Part shown: in pieces, positions 25,791 to 33,365 of the stretch
Layout of the letters: each line of letters starts with the position of its first letter
Numbering within the stretch: position 1 is the first letter of the stretch
Assembly (NCBI GenBank): GCA_021833365.1
Contig: JAKBFV010000024.1
Span: 1 to 33,513, forward strand
Length of the DNA: 33,513 bases
Direction: 5' to 3'
From: Pseudomonadota bacterium
GTDB taxonomy: Bacteria; Pseudomonadota; Gammaproteobacteria; Pseudomonadales; Moraxellaceae
Notes under the pieces: model-generated
Databases searched by the model: none
Told to the model about the DNA's origin: nothing
What the model saw: the letters and a program-made list of their open reading frames with translations, nothing else
Translations under genes and position numbers: made by a program

Positions 25791-26318
25791 ATGTCGGGCA
25801 ACAATGACTTGGGCTTGGCCTCCGAGCTAAGCAAGGTGCGCCTGGGTAAGGCACATCCACACGTGACCACCTGGGCCGACAGCGTAGACGCCCAAACCCT
25901 CTACATCTCGGCCATCACTATCCTCGAAATCGAGATCGGCATCCTGCAAATCGAGCGCAAAGACCCAGCCCGAGGGGATATGCTCAGCGCCTGGCTGGAA
26001 AAGCAGGTCTTGCCTGAGTTCGAGGGGCGCATTTTCCTAGTGGATACGGCCATCGCCCGGCGCTGCGCGACTTTGCATGTTCCTGATCCTCATGCCGAAC
26101 GGGATGCGCTCATTGCTGCGACAGCGTTGGCCCATGGCATGACCATCGTGACCCGCAACGTTGCAGACTTCCGCACAACCGGCGTGCCGTTGCTCAACCC
26201 ATGGGAGGCTCCCCTTGACGCCGGAGCAGCATCAGCAGCCCATCACCCAGGCGAGTCATGGGCTGATGCGCGAGGCGGCGCAGAAGCTCGACCAGGCGAC
26301 CGACGAAACCCAGCATGA
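25791..26318 (+). pseudogene. Rearranged VapC-like PIN-domain toxin remnant
   Basis: The middle of this frame (residues about 11-140) is a VapC/FitB-type PIN ribonuclease: Glu46 in ITILEIEIG, Asp105 in HAERDALIAATAL, and Asp126 in TRNVADF. The usual start, with hydrophobic residues before the first catalytic Asp (LLDTN-type), is replaced by MSGNNDLGLASELSK. The frame stays open upstream of the ATG, so the 5' end was probably exchanged. The C-terminus continues past the normal end (LLNPWEA) for 35 residues of out-of-frame DUF6118 sequence. No antitoxin gene is upstream. It is likely inactive, though Asp6 could stand in for the first acidic residue. Confidence 0.65.
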
Positions 26319-26475
26319 GCGGCGGCAGCTCGCCGGCCTGATCGGCACGATCCGGAAGCGGGATGAGCAGCACAATTGGCTGATCTATACAGGGGTGTCG
26401 CTCGTAGAGCTTGCCGATCCGATGGAACAGCAAGGTAGCACCCGTCTGACAGGCCTACGAACGTTGCGCCGCTGA
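26215..26475 (+). pseudogene. DUF6118 family protein fragment
   Basis: In the frame starting TTG 26215, residues TPEQHQQPITQASHGLMREA and the following ERRQLAGLIGTIRKRDEQHN-WLIYTG region look like the C-terminal part of DUF6118 proteins, which are found on plasmids and integrative elements. The N-terminal half is absent, and the membrane segment expected after WLIYTG is replaced by unrelated residues up to a stop at 26475. It overlaps the tail of the vapC remnant in another frame. Family assignment is from memory of the motif. Confidence 0.5.
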
Positions 26476-26480
26476 TCCTG
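26476..26480 (+). repeat. Target-site duplication, left copy (TCCTG)
   Basis: TCCTG directly abuts the left inverted repeat and is repeated exactly at 28180-28184. Five-base duplications are the rule for the Tn402/Tn5053 family. Confidence 0.9.
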
Positions 26481-26505
26481 TGTCATTTTCAAAAGGCGAT
26501 TGCAC
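26481..26505 (+). repeat. Left 25-bp terminal inverted repeat, Tn402/Tn5053 type
   Basis: It begins TGTCATTTTC and ends GATTGCAC. It matches the right end at 22 of 25 positions and closely resembles the 25-bp ends of class 1 integrons and Tn402 (also TGTCATTTTC...GCAC). A second subterminal motif (TCAGGAGTCGGTTGCAC, 26512-26528) resembles the additional TniA-binding repeats of the family. Confidence 0.9.
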
Positions 26506-26511
26506 GAAATA

Positions 26512-27090
26512 TCAGGAGTCGGTTGCACGGACGCGCATCACCGTTTGCCGACTGGTGCCCAGCTTGCGGGCGAGGGCTGAAACGCTCTCCCCGGCAGCCA
26601 GTCCGTCGCGCACGGCCTGCTTCTGCTGCTCGCTGAGCGTGGCTGGTCGGCCCAGCGTCTTGCCCTCTGCCTTGGCCCGGTTGAGGCCCGATTGCGTGCG
26701 CTCGATCAGCAAGTCCCGCTCGAACTGCGCCACGGCATTAAGGACATTCATCGTCATCGTGCCCGCCGAACTGGTGAGGTCAACGCCGCCAAGGGCGAGG
26801 CAGTGCACGCGCACGCCCATTCCGGCCAGCGCCTTCACTGTTGAACTGACATCAATGGCATCGCGGCCAAGCCGATCCAGCTTGGTGACGATGAGCACGT
26901 CACCGGCCTCCAAGCGATCCATGAGCTTCGAGAACCCCGGACGTTGCGCAATCGCCGTGCTGCCCGAAACCGTCTCCGTCACGATCCGGCGCGGTTCGAC
27001 GTGGAAGCCAGCAGCCTCGATCTCTTGAATCTGGTTTTCGGTCGTCTGGCCTGTCGTGGACACGCGGGCATAGGCGAAGGTGCGCGGCAT
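26512..27090 (-). CDS. tniR: Serine resolvase, TniR-like
   Basis: This small serine recombinase resolves cointegrates made during replicative transposition. The 192-residue product starts at ATG 27090. The catalytic Ser11 is in YARVSTTGQ; the Arg-containing LDRLGR motif and the helical E segment (AQFERDLLIERTQSGLNRAK) follow. The last 45 residues contain a helix-turn-helix (SVSALARKLGTSRQTVMRVR). It resembles TniR of Tn402/Tn5053 more than TnpR of Tn3, in line with the element ends. Its last codons lie inside the subterminal repeat. The res site lies just upstream. Confidence 0.9.
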   Translation of the reverse strand: MPRTFAYARVSTTGQTTENQIQEIEAAGFHVEPRRIVTETVSGSTAIAQRPGFSKLMDRLEAGDVLIVTKLDRLGRDAIDVSSTVKALAGMGVRVHCLALGGVDLTSSAGTMTMNVLNAVAQFERDLLIERTQSGLNRAKAEGKTLGRPATLSEQQKQAVRDGLAAGESVSALARKLGTSRQTVMRVRATDS

Positions 27091-27111
27091 GGGTCGGAAT
27101 CGTCCTTATAG

Positions 27112-27206
27112 GGTGTCCGAAATATCACATATGTCCGAAATGGTGTCAATCTAAATTCTGGACAGTTATTGTTCGCCCTGTCCGAAACCGTTCCATTTCG
27201 GACACC
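27112..27206. promoter_or_regulatory. res recombination site
   Basis: Four copies of TGTCCGAAA(T/C) lie just upstream of the resolvase gene: direct copies at 27114, 27132 and 27179, and an inverted copy at 27195-27204. The last two form a perfect palindromic subsite (TGTCCGAAA, 8-base spacer, TTTCGGACA), the expected crossover site. The set also overlaps the resolvase promoter region, as in other res sites. Confidence 0.8.
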
Positions 27207-27262
27207 ATCAGCGCAACAACGGAACAGCGAACCGACTTAAGCCGGAACCGCCGAAAATTCCG

Positions 27263-27670
27263 TCAGGCGGTCTTGACCTCGTTCAACAGGTCGGGGTGAC
27301 GATCCAGCAACTTGAACAGCTTGACCAAGGCCAAGGGCGGCTTGGTCTTGCCGTTCTCATAGCGCGAGAACGCATTGATGCCACCGCCGAAGATTTCGGC
27401 GGCTTCGCGCTGGTCAAGGTCGAGCTTCTTGCGCACGTTCGTGATGAAACCCGGATCGACGATGGCCGCGTTTACTTGCTTGGAGAAGGCGCGCATCTCG
27501 CGCATGACGCGGTTCGATTCCGCCGCATCCAAGATCGACTCAGCGCAGGCCGGGCAGAAGTCGCCCGTCACCGCTGCGATGACGGTGGTTTCACCCTTGT
27601 AGGTGTAGGGCAGGTCGCGGGTGTCGTGGATCAGTTCCGCCGCGCCGCAGACAGGGCATTTCATGGTCAT
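27263..27670 (-). CDS. mqsA: MqsA-family antitoxin
   Basis: MqsA binds and blocks the MqsR ribonuclease and represses its own operon. The 135-residue product starts at ATG 27670, overlapping the mqsR stop as ATGA (27667-27670). The N-terminal zinc-binding domain has CPVC (Cys5, Cys8) and CPAC (Cys39, Cys42). The C-terminal half is an Xre-type helix-turn-helix (LDLDQREAAEIFGGGINAFS, RYENGKTKPP). The order toxin then antitoxin is normal for mqsRA. Confidence 0.9.
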   Translation of the reverse strand: MTMKCPVCGAAELIHDTRDLPYTYKGETTVIAAVTGDFCPACAESILDAAESNRVMREMRAFSKQVNAAIVDPGFITNVRKKLDLDQREAAEIFGGGINAFSRYENGKTKPPLALVKLFKLLDRHPDLLNEVKTA

Positions 27671-27963
27671 AGCTCCTTGAAGGACACGATCAGCACGTCA
27701 TCAATGACCGTCAATTTCAGATACACGTCGCCCGCCTGCGTGCTGGGGCGGTACACGTCCTGCCATACCGTATGATCGGCATGGGTGGTCATGCTCTTGT
27801 GGAAGTCTGTTGCCGTGAGTGCCATCACCACGTCCAACATGTCGGAGAACCCAAGCCCCAATTCATTTGCGCCGGTACGCGCCGCGTGCGTGGTGCGCAC
27901 CTTGCCCGCCTCTACCAAGGCTTTGACGACCGACAGCTTGCAGTGCGGGGTTCGTTTCTCCAT
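27667..27963 (-). CDS. mqsR: MqsR-family toxin (mRNA interferase)
   Basis: MqsR cleaves mRNA, in E. coli mainly at GC-containing triplets. The 98-residue product starts at ATG 27963, and its size is normal. Typical features are the N-terminal MEKRTPHCKLSVVKALVEAG and the YLKLTVIDDVLIVSFKEL end. It is the first gene of the operon, driven by the promoter at 27970-27998, and is fully contained in the Tn402-like element. Confidence 0.9.
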   Translation of the reverse strand: MEKRTPHCKLSVVKALVEAGKVRTTHAARTGANELGLGFSDMLDVVMALTATDFHKSMTTHADHTVWQDVYRPSTQAGDVYLKLTVIDDVLIVSFKEL

Positions 27964-27969
27964 AGACGT

Positions 27970-27998
27970 ATTCTAACCTAGTTGGTTTATTTTGGCAA
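27970..27998 (-). promoter_or_regulatory. mqsRA promoter and MqsA operator
   Basis: On the minus strand TTGCCA (27993-27998), a 17-base spacer and TAGAAT (27970-27975) form a good sigma70 promoter. AACC-TAGTT-GGTT (27975-27987) is palindromic, like the AACCT...AGGTT operators known for MqsA, and covers the -10/spacer. A second GTTGGTT copy lies at 27999-28005. Autorepression is therefore likely. Confidence 0.7.
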
Positions 27999-28154
27999 GT
28001 TGGTTAGCGGCGGAAATTTCTGGGATTCCGGCGTACAGCATCGCGCAGGGGAGTTCTGAGCAATTCCGGCCTTTCGCGGCGCTTCGTGCATAGGACTGCT
28101 GACACAGCCCGTTCAGAAGTCGGCTGCACACCGCGCGATCTGCCCCGTGAACTG

Positions 28155-28179
28155 GTGCAGTCGCCTACTGAAAATGACA
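28155..28179 (-). repeat. Right 25-bp terminal inverted repeat, Tn402/Tn5053 type
   Basis: Read on the minus strand it begins TGTCATTTTC and ends GACTGCAC. It pairs with the left end at 22 of 25 positions, with differences only at positions 12, 13 and 20. Confidence 0.9.
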
Positions 28180-28184
28180 TCCTG
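28180..28184 (+). repeat. Target-site duplication, right copy (TCCTG)
   Basis: The exact match to 26476-26480 immediately outside the right inverted repeat shows that the element inserted here by transposition. Confidence 0.9.
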
Positions 28185-28397
28185 TTGCAGGTGTATTTTT
28201 AAAAGTTGCATTTTATAAATCAGATGATGGCGGAATTAAGTATCGATAGGATGGCCTCCACTCCTTGCCGCATCGATATGCCAGATTGGATGTATTAACA
28301 ACCAGTTACAGTGGGAGGGGCCGCCTGATCGAACAGCCAACCCTACCTGAGGCAGCAATGGCCAAGGCTGTTACACCACACCCGGAGACACGATCTA

Positions 28398-29069
28398 ATG
28401 ATGCGGACATTGACCTTTGTCCGCCACGCCGAAAGCGTGGCAAATGCCGGCGGCATCACGATGCCCCATGAATCCATCCCGCTCTCCGAGTTCGGCCACC
28501 TACAGGCCCAAGCACTGGCGGCGTCGCTGGATGCTGCACCGGCGACGGTCTTGGTGTCCGCAATGTTGCGAACGCAGCAGACCGCCGCGCCGCTTTGCGC
28601 TCGCTTCGGCGTCGTTCCACAGGTGCACCCTGGGCTGAATGAGTTTTCGGTGATCGACCCGGCGCTGATCGCTGGATTGGATGGCCCGCAGCGCAAGCCA
28701 TTTGTGCATGCTTACTGGTCTGCGCCCGATCCACATCGACGCCAAGGCGTCAACGCGGATACCTTCGCCGAATTCGAGGCCCGCGTGTGCGGCTTCATGG
28801 TGGAAATGGATACCTTGCCGGATGCCGCCGTCATCGTCGGACATGGCATCTGGTTGGCCATGCTGCATTGGCTGCTGCTTGGCTACAACGCCTCTGATAC
28901 TGCAGGGATGGCGGCTTTCCGGCGCTTCCAGCAGACGCTGCCCATGCCCAACTGCGCAGCTTTCAGCCTGACACACGCCGGCGGGAAACGGTGGAGCATC
29001 CAGCCCAATAAAAACCTGATGCGCCGTATTGCGGATGGGGATAGCGTCGAGTCAGCTGAGCGAGCTTGA
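28398..29069 (+). CDS. Histidine phosphatase family protein
   Basis: The product belongs to the phosphoglycerate-mutase-like phosphatases, which use a phospho-histidine intermediate. The 223-residue chain has the catalytic RHAES (His10), Arg58 in MLRTQQTA and the second His149 in VGHGIWLAM. The start is ATG 28398 or the adjacent ATG 28401, with GGAG about 10-13 bases upstream. The substrate cannot be told from sequence. It stands alone between the Tn402-like element and the YjdM gene and is probably part of the accessory block. Confidence 0.85.
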   Translation: MMRTLTFVRHAESVANAGGITMPHESIPLSEFGHLQAQALAASLDAAPATVLVSAMLRTQQTAAPLCARFGVVPQVHPGLNEFSVIDPALIAGLDGPQRKPFVHAYWSAPDPHRRQGVNADTFAEFEARVCGFMVEMDTLPDAAVIVGHGIWLAMLHWLLLGYNASDTAGMAAFRRFQQTLPMPNCAAFSLTHAGGKRWSIQPNKNLMRRIADGDSVESAERA

Positions 29070-29162
29070 CCTAGCTGGCCATGAACTGGTCATCGATATT
29101 CCATGTTGTGTGTACGGAAAATGAATTTTTCAGGACCGACTAGTGAGATAATCGATGACACA

Positions 29163-29211
29163 GCCGATGCTTGGCATCGGTCACTCTGGCACATGGGAAG
29201 TCTTTTCCCAC
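29163..29211. other. Two hairpins in the leader of the YjdM-like gene
   Basis: CCGATG...CATCGG (about 29163-29178) and TGGGAA...TTCCCA (about 29195-29211) are consecutive small inverted repeats before ATG 29230. They may structure the leader mRNA. There is no T-run, so they are not terminators. Confidence 0.35.
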
Positions 29212-29229
29212 TCACAAGCGAGGTATGGT

Positions 29230-29571
29230 ATGAGCGGGCTACCCCCCTGTCCCCAGTGCAATTCTGAATACACTTATGCAGACGAGGCAAACTATGTCTG
29301 CCCCGAATGTGCGCATGAATGGCCGCAGCAGAGCGCCACGCCCGCAGAAGAACCCGAACAGGTCGTCCGTGACGCACACGGCAACCTGCTCAGCGACGGC
29401 GACAGCGTGACCGTCATCAAAGATCTCAAGGTCAAAGGATCGTCGCTGGTGGTCAAGGTGGGCACCAAGGTCAAAAACATACGCCTCGTCCAGGGTGATC
29501 ACGACATCGACTGCAAGATCGATGGCATCGGCGCCATGCAGCTCAAATCCGAGTTCGTCAAAAAAGCCTGA
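29230..29571 (+). CDS. yjdM: Zinc-ribbon alkylphosphonate-utilisation-like protein YjdM (former PhnA)
   Basis: The 113-residue product has an N-terminal zinc ribbon (Cys7/Cys10 and Cys24/Cys27) and a C-terminal KOW-like beta domain with [17 protein letters not shown] and [20 protein letters not shown], both typical of YjdM. I start at ATG 29230 ([10 protein letters not shown]) with GAGG 7 bases upstream; an in-frame ATG at 29155 has no support. Despite the old name PhnA, a role in phosphonate breakdown is not established. It converges on the DUF1631 gene, with a 14-base gap. Confidence 0.9.
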   Translation: MSGLPPCPQCNSEYTYADEANYVCPECAHEWPQQSATPAEEPEQVVRDAHGNLLSDGDSVTVIKDLKVKGSSLVVKVGTKVKNIRLVQGDHDIDCKIDGIGAMQLKSEFVKKA

Positions 29572-29585
29572 GTGCGACCAGGCCC

Positions 29586-32500
29586 TTACAAGGACGATAG
29601 CAGGCGCGGCCTCTCGATACCGTAACCCTGGACGAAGTCGATGCCGATCTCAGCCAGTTTGGCCAGGATGACGTCATTCTCCACATACTCGGCGATGGTC
29701 TGCTTGCCGAGCATGCGGCTCATCTCGTGAATGGACTTGACCATGGCCCAGTCCTGTTTGTCCGTATCGAGATGCTTGATGAAGCTGCCATCGATCTTGA
29801 CGAAGTCGACTGGCAGATTCTTCAGGTAGGCGTAAGAAGACATACCGGCGCCAAAATCATCGAGAGCGAAACGGCAGCCGATGCGTTTCATCTCATGGAT
29901 GAAATCGGCAGCATCGGCGAGGTTGGCGATCGCCGTCGTCTCGGTGACCTCGAAGACGATCTTGTTGCGCGGCACGTCATAGGTCATGAACTTCTCGAAG
30001 ATGAACTCCATCAAGCCCTCGTCATTGAGCGAGTGCCCGGACAGGTTGATCGAAAAGCCGCCCAAATCGGCCACCTTCTCGGGGTGACGAATCATCCACT
30101 GCAGCACGTTCTCGATCACCCAGCGATCGACGGCGTGCATGCGGTTGTAGCGCTCGGCCGCCTGCATGAACTCGCCCGGCGAGATCATCCGCCCATCATC
30201 GCCCTGCATCGACAACAAGACCTCGTAATGCGCCCCATCGCGCTGCGCCGCTTCCGATAGCGGTGAAATCTTCTGGCAGCGCAGTTCCAGACGTTGTTCA
30301 TCGAGGGCCTGATTGAGACGCGAGACCCAGGACATCACTTCCTGGCGCCGCGCCTGGTCCTGATCGTTCGGCAGCCACCACTGCATGCGCTGCCCCCCCG
30401 GTGTTTCCTTGGCGATCGAACACGCCGATTCTGCGCCACGCAGGAGCATATCGGCGGATTCATCGGTATGCGCCACGACCACGACACCGATACAACAGCC
30501 GAGATGAAAGGTCTTGTCGCCATAAGTGAATCGATAGTCAGCGATCGTCTGCATCAGCGTATTCAGCTGTGCCTGCGCCTGCGCCGGATCGATATCGAGA
30601 AGGAGAATGCCAAAAACATCGCCGGCAAGGCGCGCCAGCTTCTTGTTGGTATGCGCCAGGGCCTCGAGCAGTCCGACTAGATTACGCAGCAGGGCGTCGC
30701 CGGCCTCATACCCGGCATCTTTGTTGACGAGGCCGAACTGGTTGAGGTCGAGCTGCGCCAGAACGTGTTTGACGCGGGTACGGCGCGAATAGGCGAGCGC
30801 CTGTTCAACCTGATGTTCGAACTCGCGACGATTGATCAGACCGGTGAGCTCATCATGCATACTCGTCCAGGCGAGCTGATCGTACATATTCTGTACCATC
30901 TTTTCCATCGCCTCATCGACGGGAGACGCCGGCGCCATATCGAGCAGGGTGAGTTCTCCACCGTGCAGCAAGCGCGCCATGTCATCGATGGAAAAATCAC
31001 TGACACGCATGCCTTGATGATTGACGAAGACGAAGCGCACATGATTTTGCCCGATCCAGGCCAAACGCATACGCTCGACCGTACTATGCGCGCGTTGCAG
31101 CTCGACCCAGTCACCGACCTGCAGCTGGCGGCAGCGCTGCCGCCAGCGCTCCATCCATGGCGTCGCCTCGACCTCATCCTCAACACTGCTGCGCCGCTGC
31201 GGAAACGGGACACGCGGCACGCCATCGGCATCACCGCCTTGTTCAAGCAGGAGCTTGAGGTCGGCACCCATGCGCATTTTATCGGCTGGCGAGACGCTGA
31301 CACCACTGGCATGCAGGCCTTCCTTGATGCGGTGCACGAGCTCACGCAACTCGAGTTGACCACTGGCGGCATCGACATCACGGGCGAGCAGTTCATCGAT
31401 CACCGACCAATGCTGGTGCCACTCGTCATGCTCTTCGCCATAACGCACATGCGTCATGATCAACAGATCGCGCCAGCCCATCTCGAGCAAGGTGAGAAGG
31501 ACACGCGGCACATGCTTGCCAGCGAGGCGATCATCGATCTCCTCATCCACCCGGCGGCGCGCCAGATCACGCTTTTGCTCGCCCTCAGCGACCTGAGCGA
31601 CACGCTGCAGATTGCGTTCGACCTGAGCGTCCTGACTCTGCACCAGGGCATCGAGCTGTGGCAGTACGGCAGCAAAGTCGGCATCCTGGGTCAAAGGACT
31701 GGCGGCCAGCTGCAGCAACAGCGCGTCGATCTGCTCGCGCTGCTGTGACGCCAGAACTTGTCCGCGCATACCGAGACGTGCCAGACGATTGAGCACCAGT
31801 CGCGCTGGATGGTCATCGAGTTGAAACAGCGGTGCGTTCTGCAGAACCAGCTTGAGAAGGGGGATCTTGAGGCTCTCAAACCATGGCTGCACGCCCTGCG
31901 CCAAAGAGTCGTTCGCCGTCATCGACTCGAGCAGGCCATCGACCATTTGACAGGTAGCAAGATCCTGGCGACTGAGGCTCTGACCACTCTGCGCCAGATT
32001 CTTTTGCAGATTCTGCAGCACATGTGGTGCATCGACCTCACCTTGCTGCAAGGTCTGCAGGGAAGTCAGCAGATCTTCTCGTGAGGCTACCTGCAAATGC
32101 TGTGCGGCCGTCACCGGCATTTCCTGCACCCACTGCGACAGCTCGGCGATACGCAAAGCCGTGGCGTAGGAGGCGCGTGCACGCGCCTGCAAGGCTGAAA
32201 ACTCCTGCAAGGCGGAACTGGCGCCAGGCGCTGACACACCCACCTTCGCCTGGGCATCAGCGGCGAGTACGTCATCACTCGTCACCTTGGCAGGCACTGC
32301 CCGCGGTATGGCCGCTTGCGCTGGTGCGGCCGTATGCGATGGCGCTTTGTTAGCGGCCATCACCCGCGCCAGATCGAGCTCGGGCAGCACGCCATGCCGA
32401 ATCAGGGTGACATTGAGGCTCTCATAGAGGCGCCCGAGCTGATCGAGTACCTGCTCAGAGAAAACCTGATAGATCATCTTCTCGACCGGCACGCTCAATG

Positions 32501-33365
32501 GCGGACCGACCAGGGCATACTTGAGCGCATCACAGGCGATCAGCGGTGCGAAGGGATTGAGCTGCTTACCAGCCGCCGCGCCCATCATATGATCAAGGCG
32601 CAACTGCAAGGCGAACAAACCTTCACGAAAACGCCCCTCGACCTTGGTGATCATCACTTTGACGACCAGCCAGCTCTCAAACTCTTCCTTGGCGATCAAG
32701 GACAGTTGCCGTATCTGCACCTGGCGCTCCACACCCTGGGCTTGGCCAGGGCGGGCAAAATGCAGAATGATCGGCTGGATATACTCATGGAAACGCTGTG
32801 CCACCACCGCTTGCCGCGCCTTGAAGGCCTGCCTGGCCTCATTGAGCCGCAAACGTTCGGCATCGTTGCCGGCCTGTTGCAGGCTGGCATCGAAAGCCTG
32901 CTGGATCGCCGCGAGCAGGCGCGTCACCGCCGCCTCGAAAAAGTCCAGACCCTGCTTTTGCAAATCCTCCAGGGCCTTTTGCAGCGGTGCCGGCAGGATC
33001 TTCTGCGGTGGCAAGAGAATCTCGCAGCGGAGAAACTCGAGCAAACGCTGGGCTGGCGTCAGAAAACGCACACCAAGGCGACCATGCTGCTCATGCTGCA
33101 CCTGAATCTCGGCCTCATAGGCCGCCATCTCGCCCTCACCCGTACCGACACACAGGCGCAAACGCTCACCCGCGCGCGGCATATCGGCGGCGACACGCTC
33201 GAACTCGATCTGCGCTCCTTGCTCACTGAAGTCGCGAATCAGGACAGACCAGGATTTGCCTTTCTCATCCAGGACACTCGCCGGTACGGCGATGTTGGCG
33301 CGAAGATCTCTGCGCAGCTCCACCGGTATCTCCTCAAGCGCTCGACGCGATGATGAAGCGATCAC
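29586..33365 (-). CDS. PilZ-DUF1631-GGDEF(degenerate)-EAL protein
   Basis: The 1259-residue protein is a probable c-di-GMP phosphodiesterase or effector. The N-terminal PilZ domain (about 15-105) has RRDLR (RxxxR) and DFSEQG (DxSxxG), both needed for c-di-GMP binding. DUF1631 covers about 130-750. The GGDEF domain (about 830-985) has AGDVF at 914-918 in place of GGDEF, so cyclase activity is unlikely. The EAL domain (about 1015-1255) reads EVL at 1048-1050 but keeps DDFG (1169-1172), the VTETTA Glu, VKID and AEYVE. The start is GTG 33365 with AGGGG upstream; GTG 33323 after GAGGAG is an equally good start and would still keep the whole PilZ domain. A -10-like TATACT lies at 33389-33394. Confidence 0.9.
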   Translation of the reverse strand: MIASSSRRALEEIPVELRRDLRANIAVPASVLDEKGKSWSVLIRDFSEQGAQIEFERVAADMPRAGERLRLCVGTGEGEMAAYEAEIQVQHEQHGRLGVRFLTPAQRLLEFLRCEILLPPQKILPAPLQKALEDLQKQGLDFFEAAVTRLLAAIQQAFDASLQQAGNDAERLRLNEARQAFKARQAVVAQRFHEYIQPIILHFARPGQAQGVERQVQIRQLSLIAKEEFESWLVVKVMITKVEGRFREGLFALQLRLDHMMGAAAGKQLNPFAPLIACDALKYALVGPPLSVPVEKMIYQVFSEQVLDQLGRLYESLNVTLIRHGVLPELDLARVMAANKAPSHTAAPAQAAIPRAVPAKVTSDDVLAADAQAKVGVSAPGASSALQEFSALQARARASYATALRIAELSQWVQEMPVTAAQHLQVASREDLLTSLQTLQQGEVDAPHVLQNLQKNLAQSGQSLSRQDLATCQMVDGLLESMTANDSLAQGVQPWFESLKIPLLKLVLQNAPLFQLDDHPARLVLNRLARLGMRGQVLASQQREQIDALLLQLAASPLTQDADFAAVLPQLDALVQSQDAQVERNLQRVAQVAEGEQKRDLARRRVDEEIDDRLAGKHVPRVLLTLLEMGWRDLLIMTHVRYGEEHDEWHQHWSVIDELLARDVDAASGQLELRELVHRIKEGLHASGVSVSPADKMRMGADLKLLLEQGGDADGVPRVPFPQRRSSVEDEVEATPWMERWRQRCRQLQVGDWVELQRAHSTVERMRLAWIGQNHVRFVFVNHQGMRVSDFSIDDMARLLHGGELTLLDMAPASPVDEAMEKMVQNMYDQLAWTSMHDELTGLINRREFEHQVEQALAYSRRTRVKHVLAQLDLNQFGLVNKDAGYEAGDALLRNLVGLLEALAHTNKKLARLAGDVFGILLLDIDPAQAQAQLNTLMQTIADYRFTYGDKTFHLGCCIGVVVVAHTDESADMLLRGAESACSIAKETPGGQRMQWWLPNDQDQARRQEVMSWVSRLNQALDEQRLELRCQKISPLSEAAQRDGAHYEVLLSMQGDDGRMISPGEFMQAAERYNRMHAVDRWVIENVLQWMIRHPEKVADLGGFSINLSGHSLNDEGLMEFIFEKFMTYDVPRNKIVFEVTETTAIANLADAADFIHEMKRIGCRFALDDFGAGMSSYAYLKNLPVDFVKIDGSFIKHLDTDKQDWAMVKSIHEMSRMLGKQTIAEYVENDVILAKLAEIGIDFVQGYGIERPRLLSSL

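Larger units (their letters stand above)
26481..28179. mobile_element. Non-autonomous Tn402/Tn5053-like transposon carrying resolvase and mqsRA
   Basis: The 1699-bp element has 25-bp inverted ends and exact 5-bp flanking duplications, so it moved as a unit. It holds a serine resolvase gene, a res site upstream of it, and an mqsR-mqsA toxin-antitoxin operon, but no tniA, tniB or tniQ. Movement therefore needs transposition proteins supplied by a related element. There is no integrase gene and no attC, so it is not a class 1 integron. Confidence 0.88.
27999..28397. other. Gap between mqsR promoter and the histidine phosphatase
   Basis: The first part (to 28179) is the right arm of the Tn402-like element, including a subterminal repeat near 28108-28128 (TCAGAAGTCGGCTGCAC at 28112-28128). 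After the target duplication, 28185-28260 is AT-rich and may hold a promoter, but I see no convincing boxes. No gene is visible. Confidence 0.5.

Noticed and set aside
26481-28179. Class 1 integron or Tn3-family transposon
   Set aside because: The ends match Tn402/integron type and give 5-bp duplications as in that family, but there is no intI, no attC and no Tn3 transposase. Terminal repeats of Tn3 type (38 bp, GGGG...) are not present.
29141-29152. Promoter (GATAAT) for the YjdM-like gene
   Set aside because: A -10-like box is present, but no acceptable -35 lies at normal spacing and the leader would be long, so I do not call it.
25589-29160. Integrative element with att repeats from the tRNA-Leu 3' end
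   Set aside because: I found no second copy of the tRNA 3' end and no tyrosine integrase. Only the Tn402-like insertion has proven ends.
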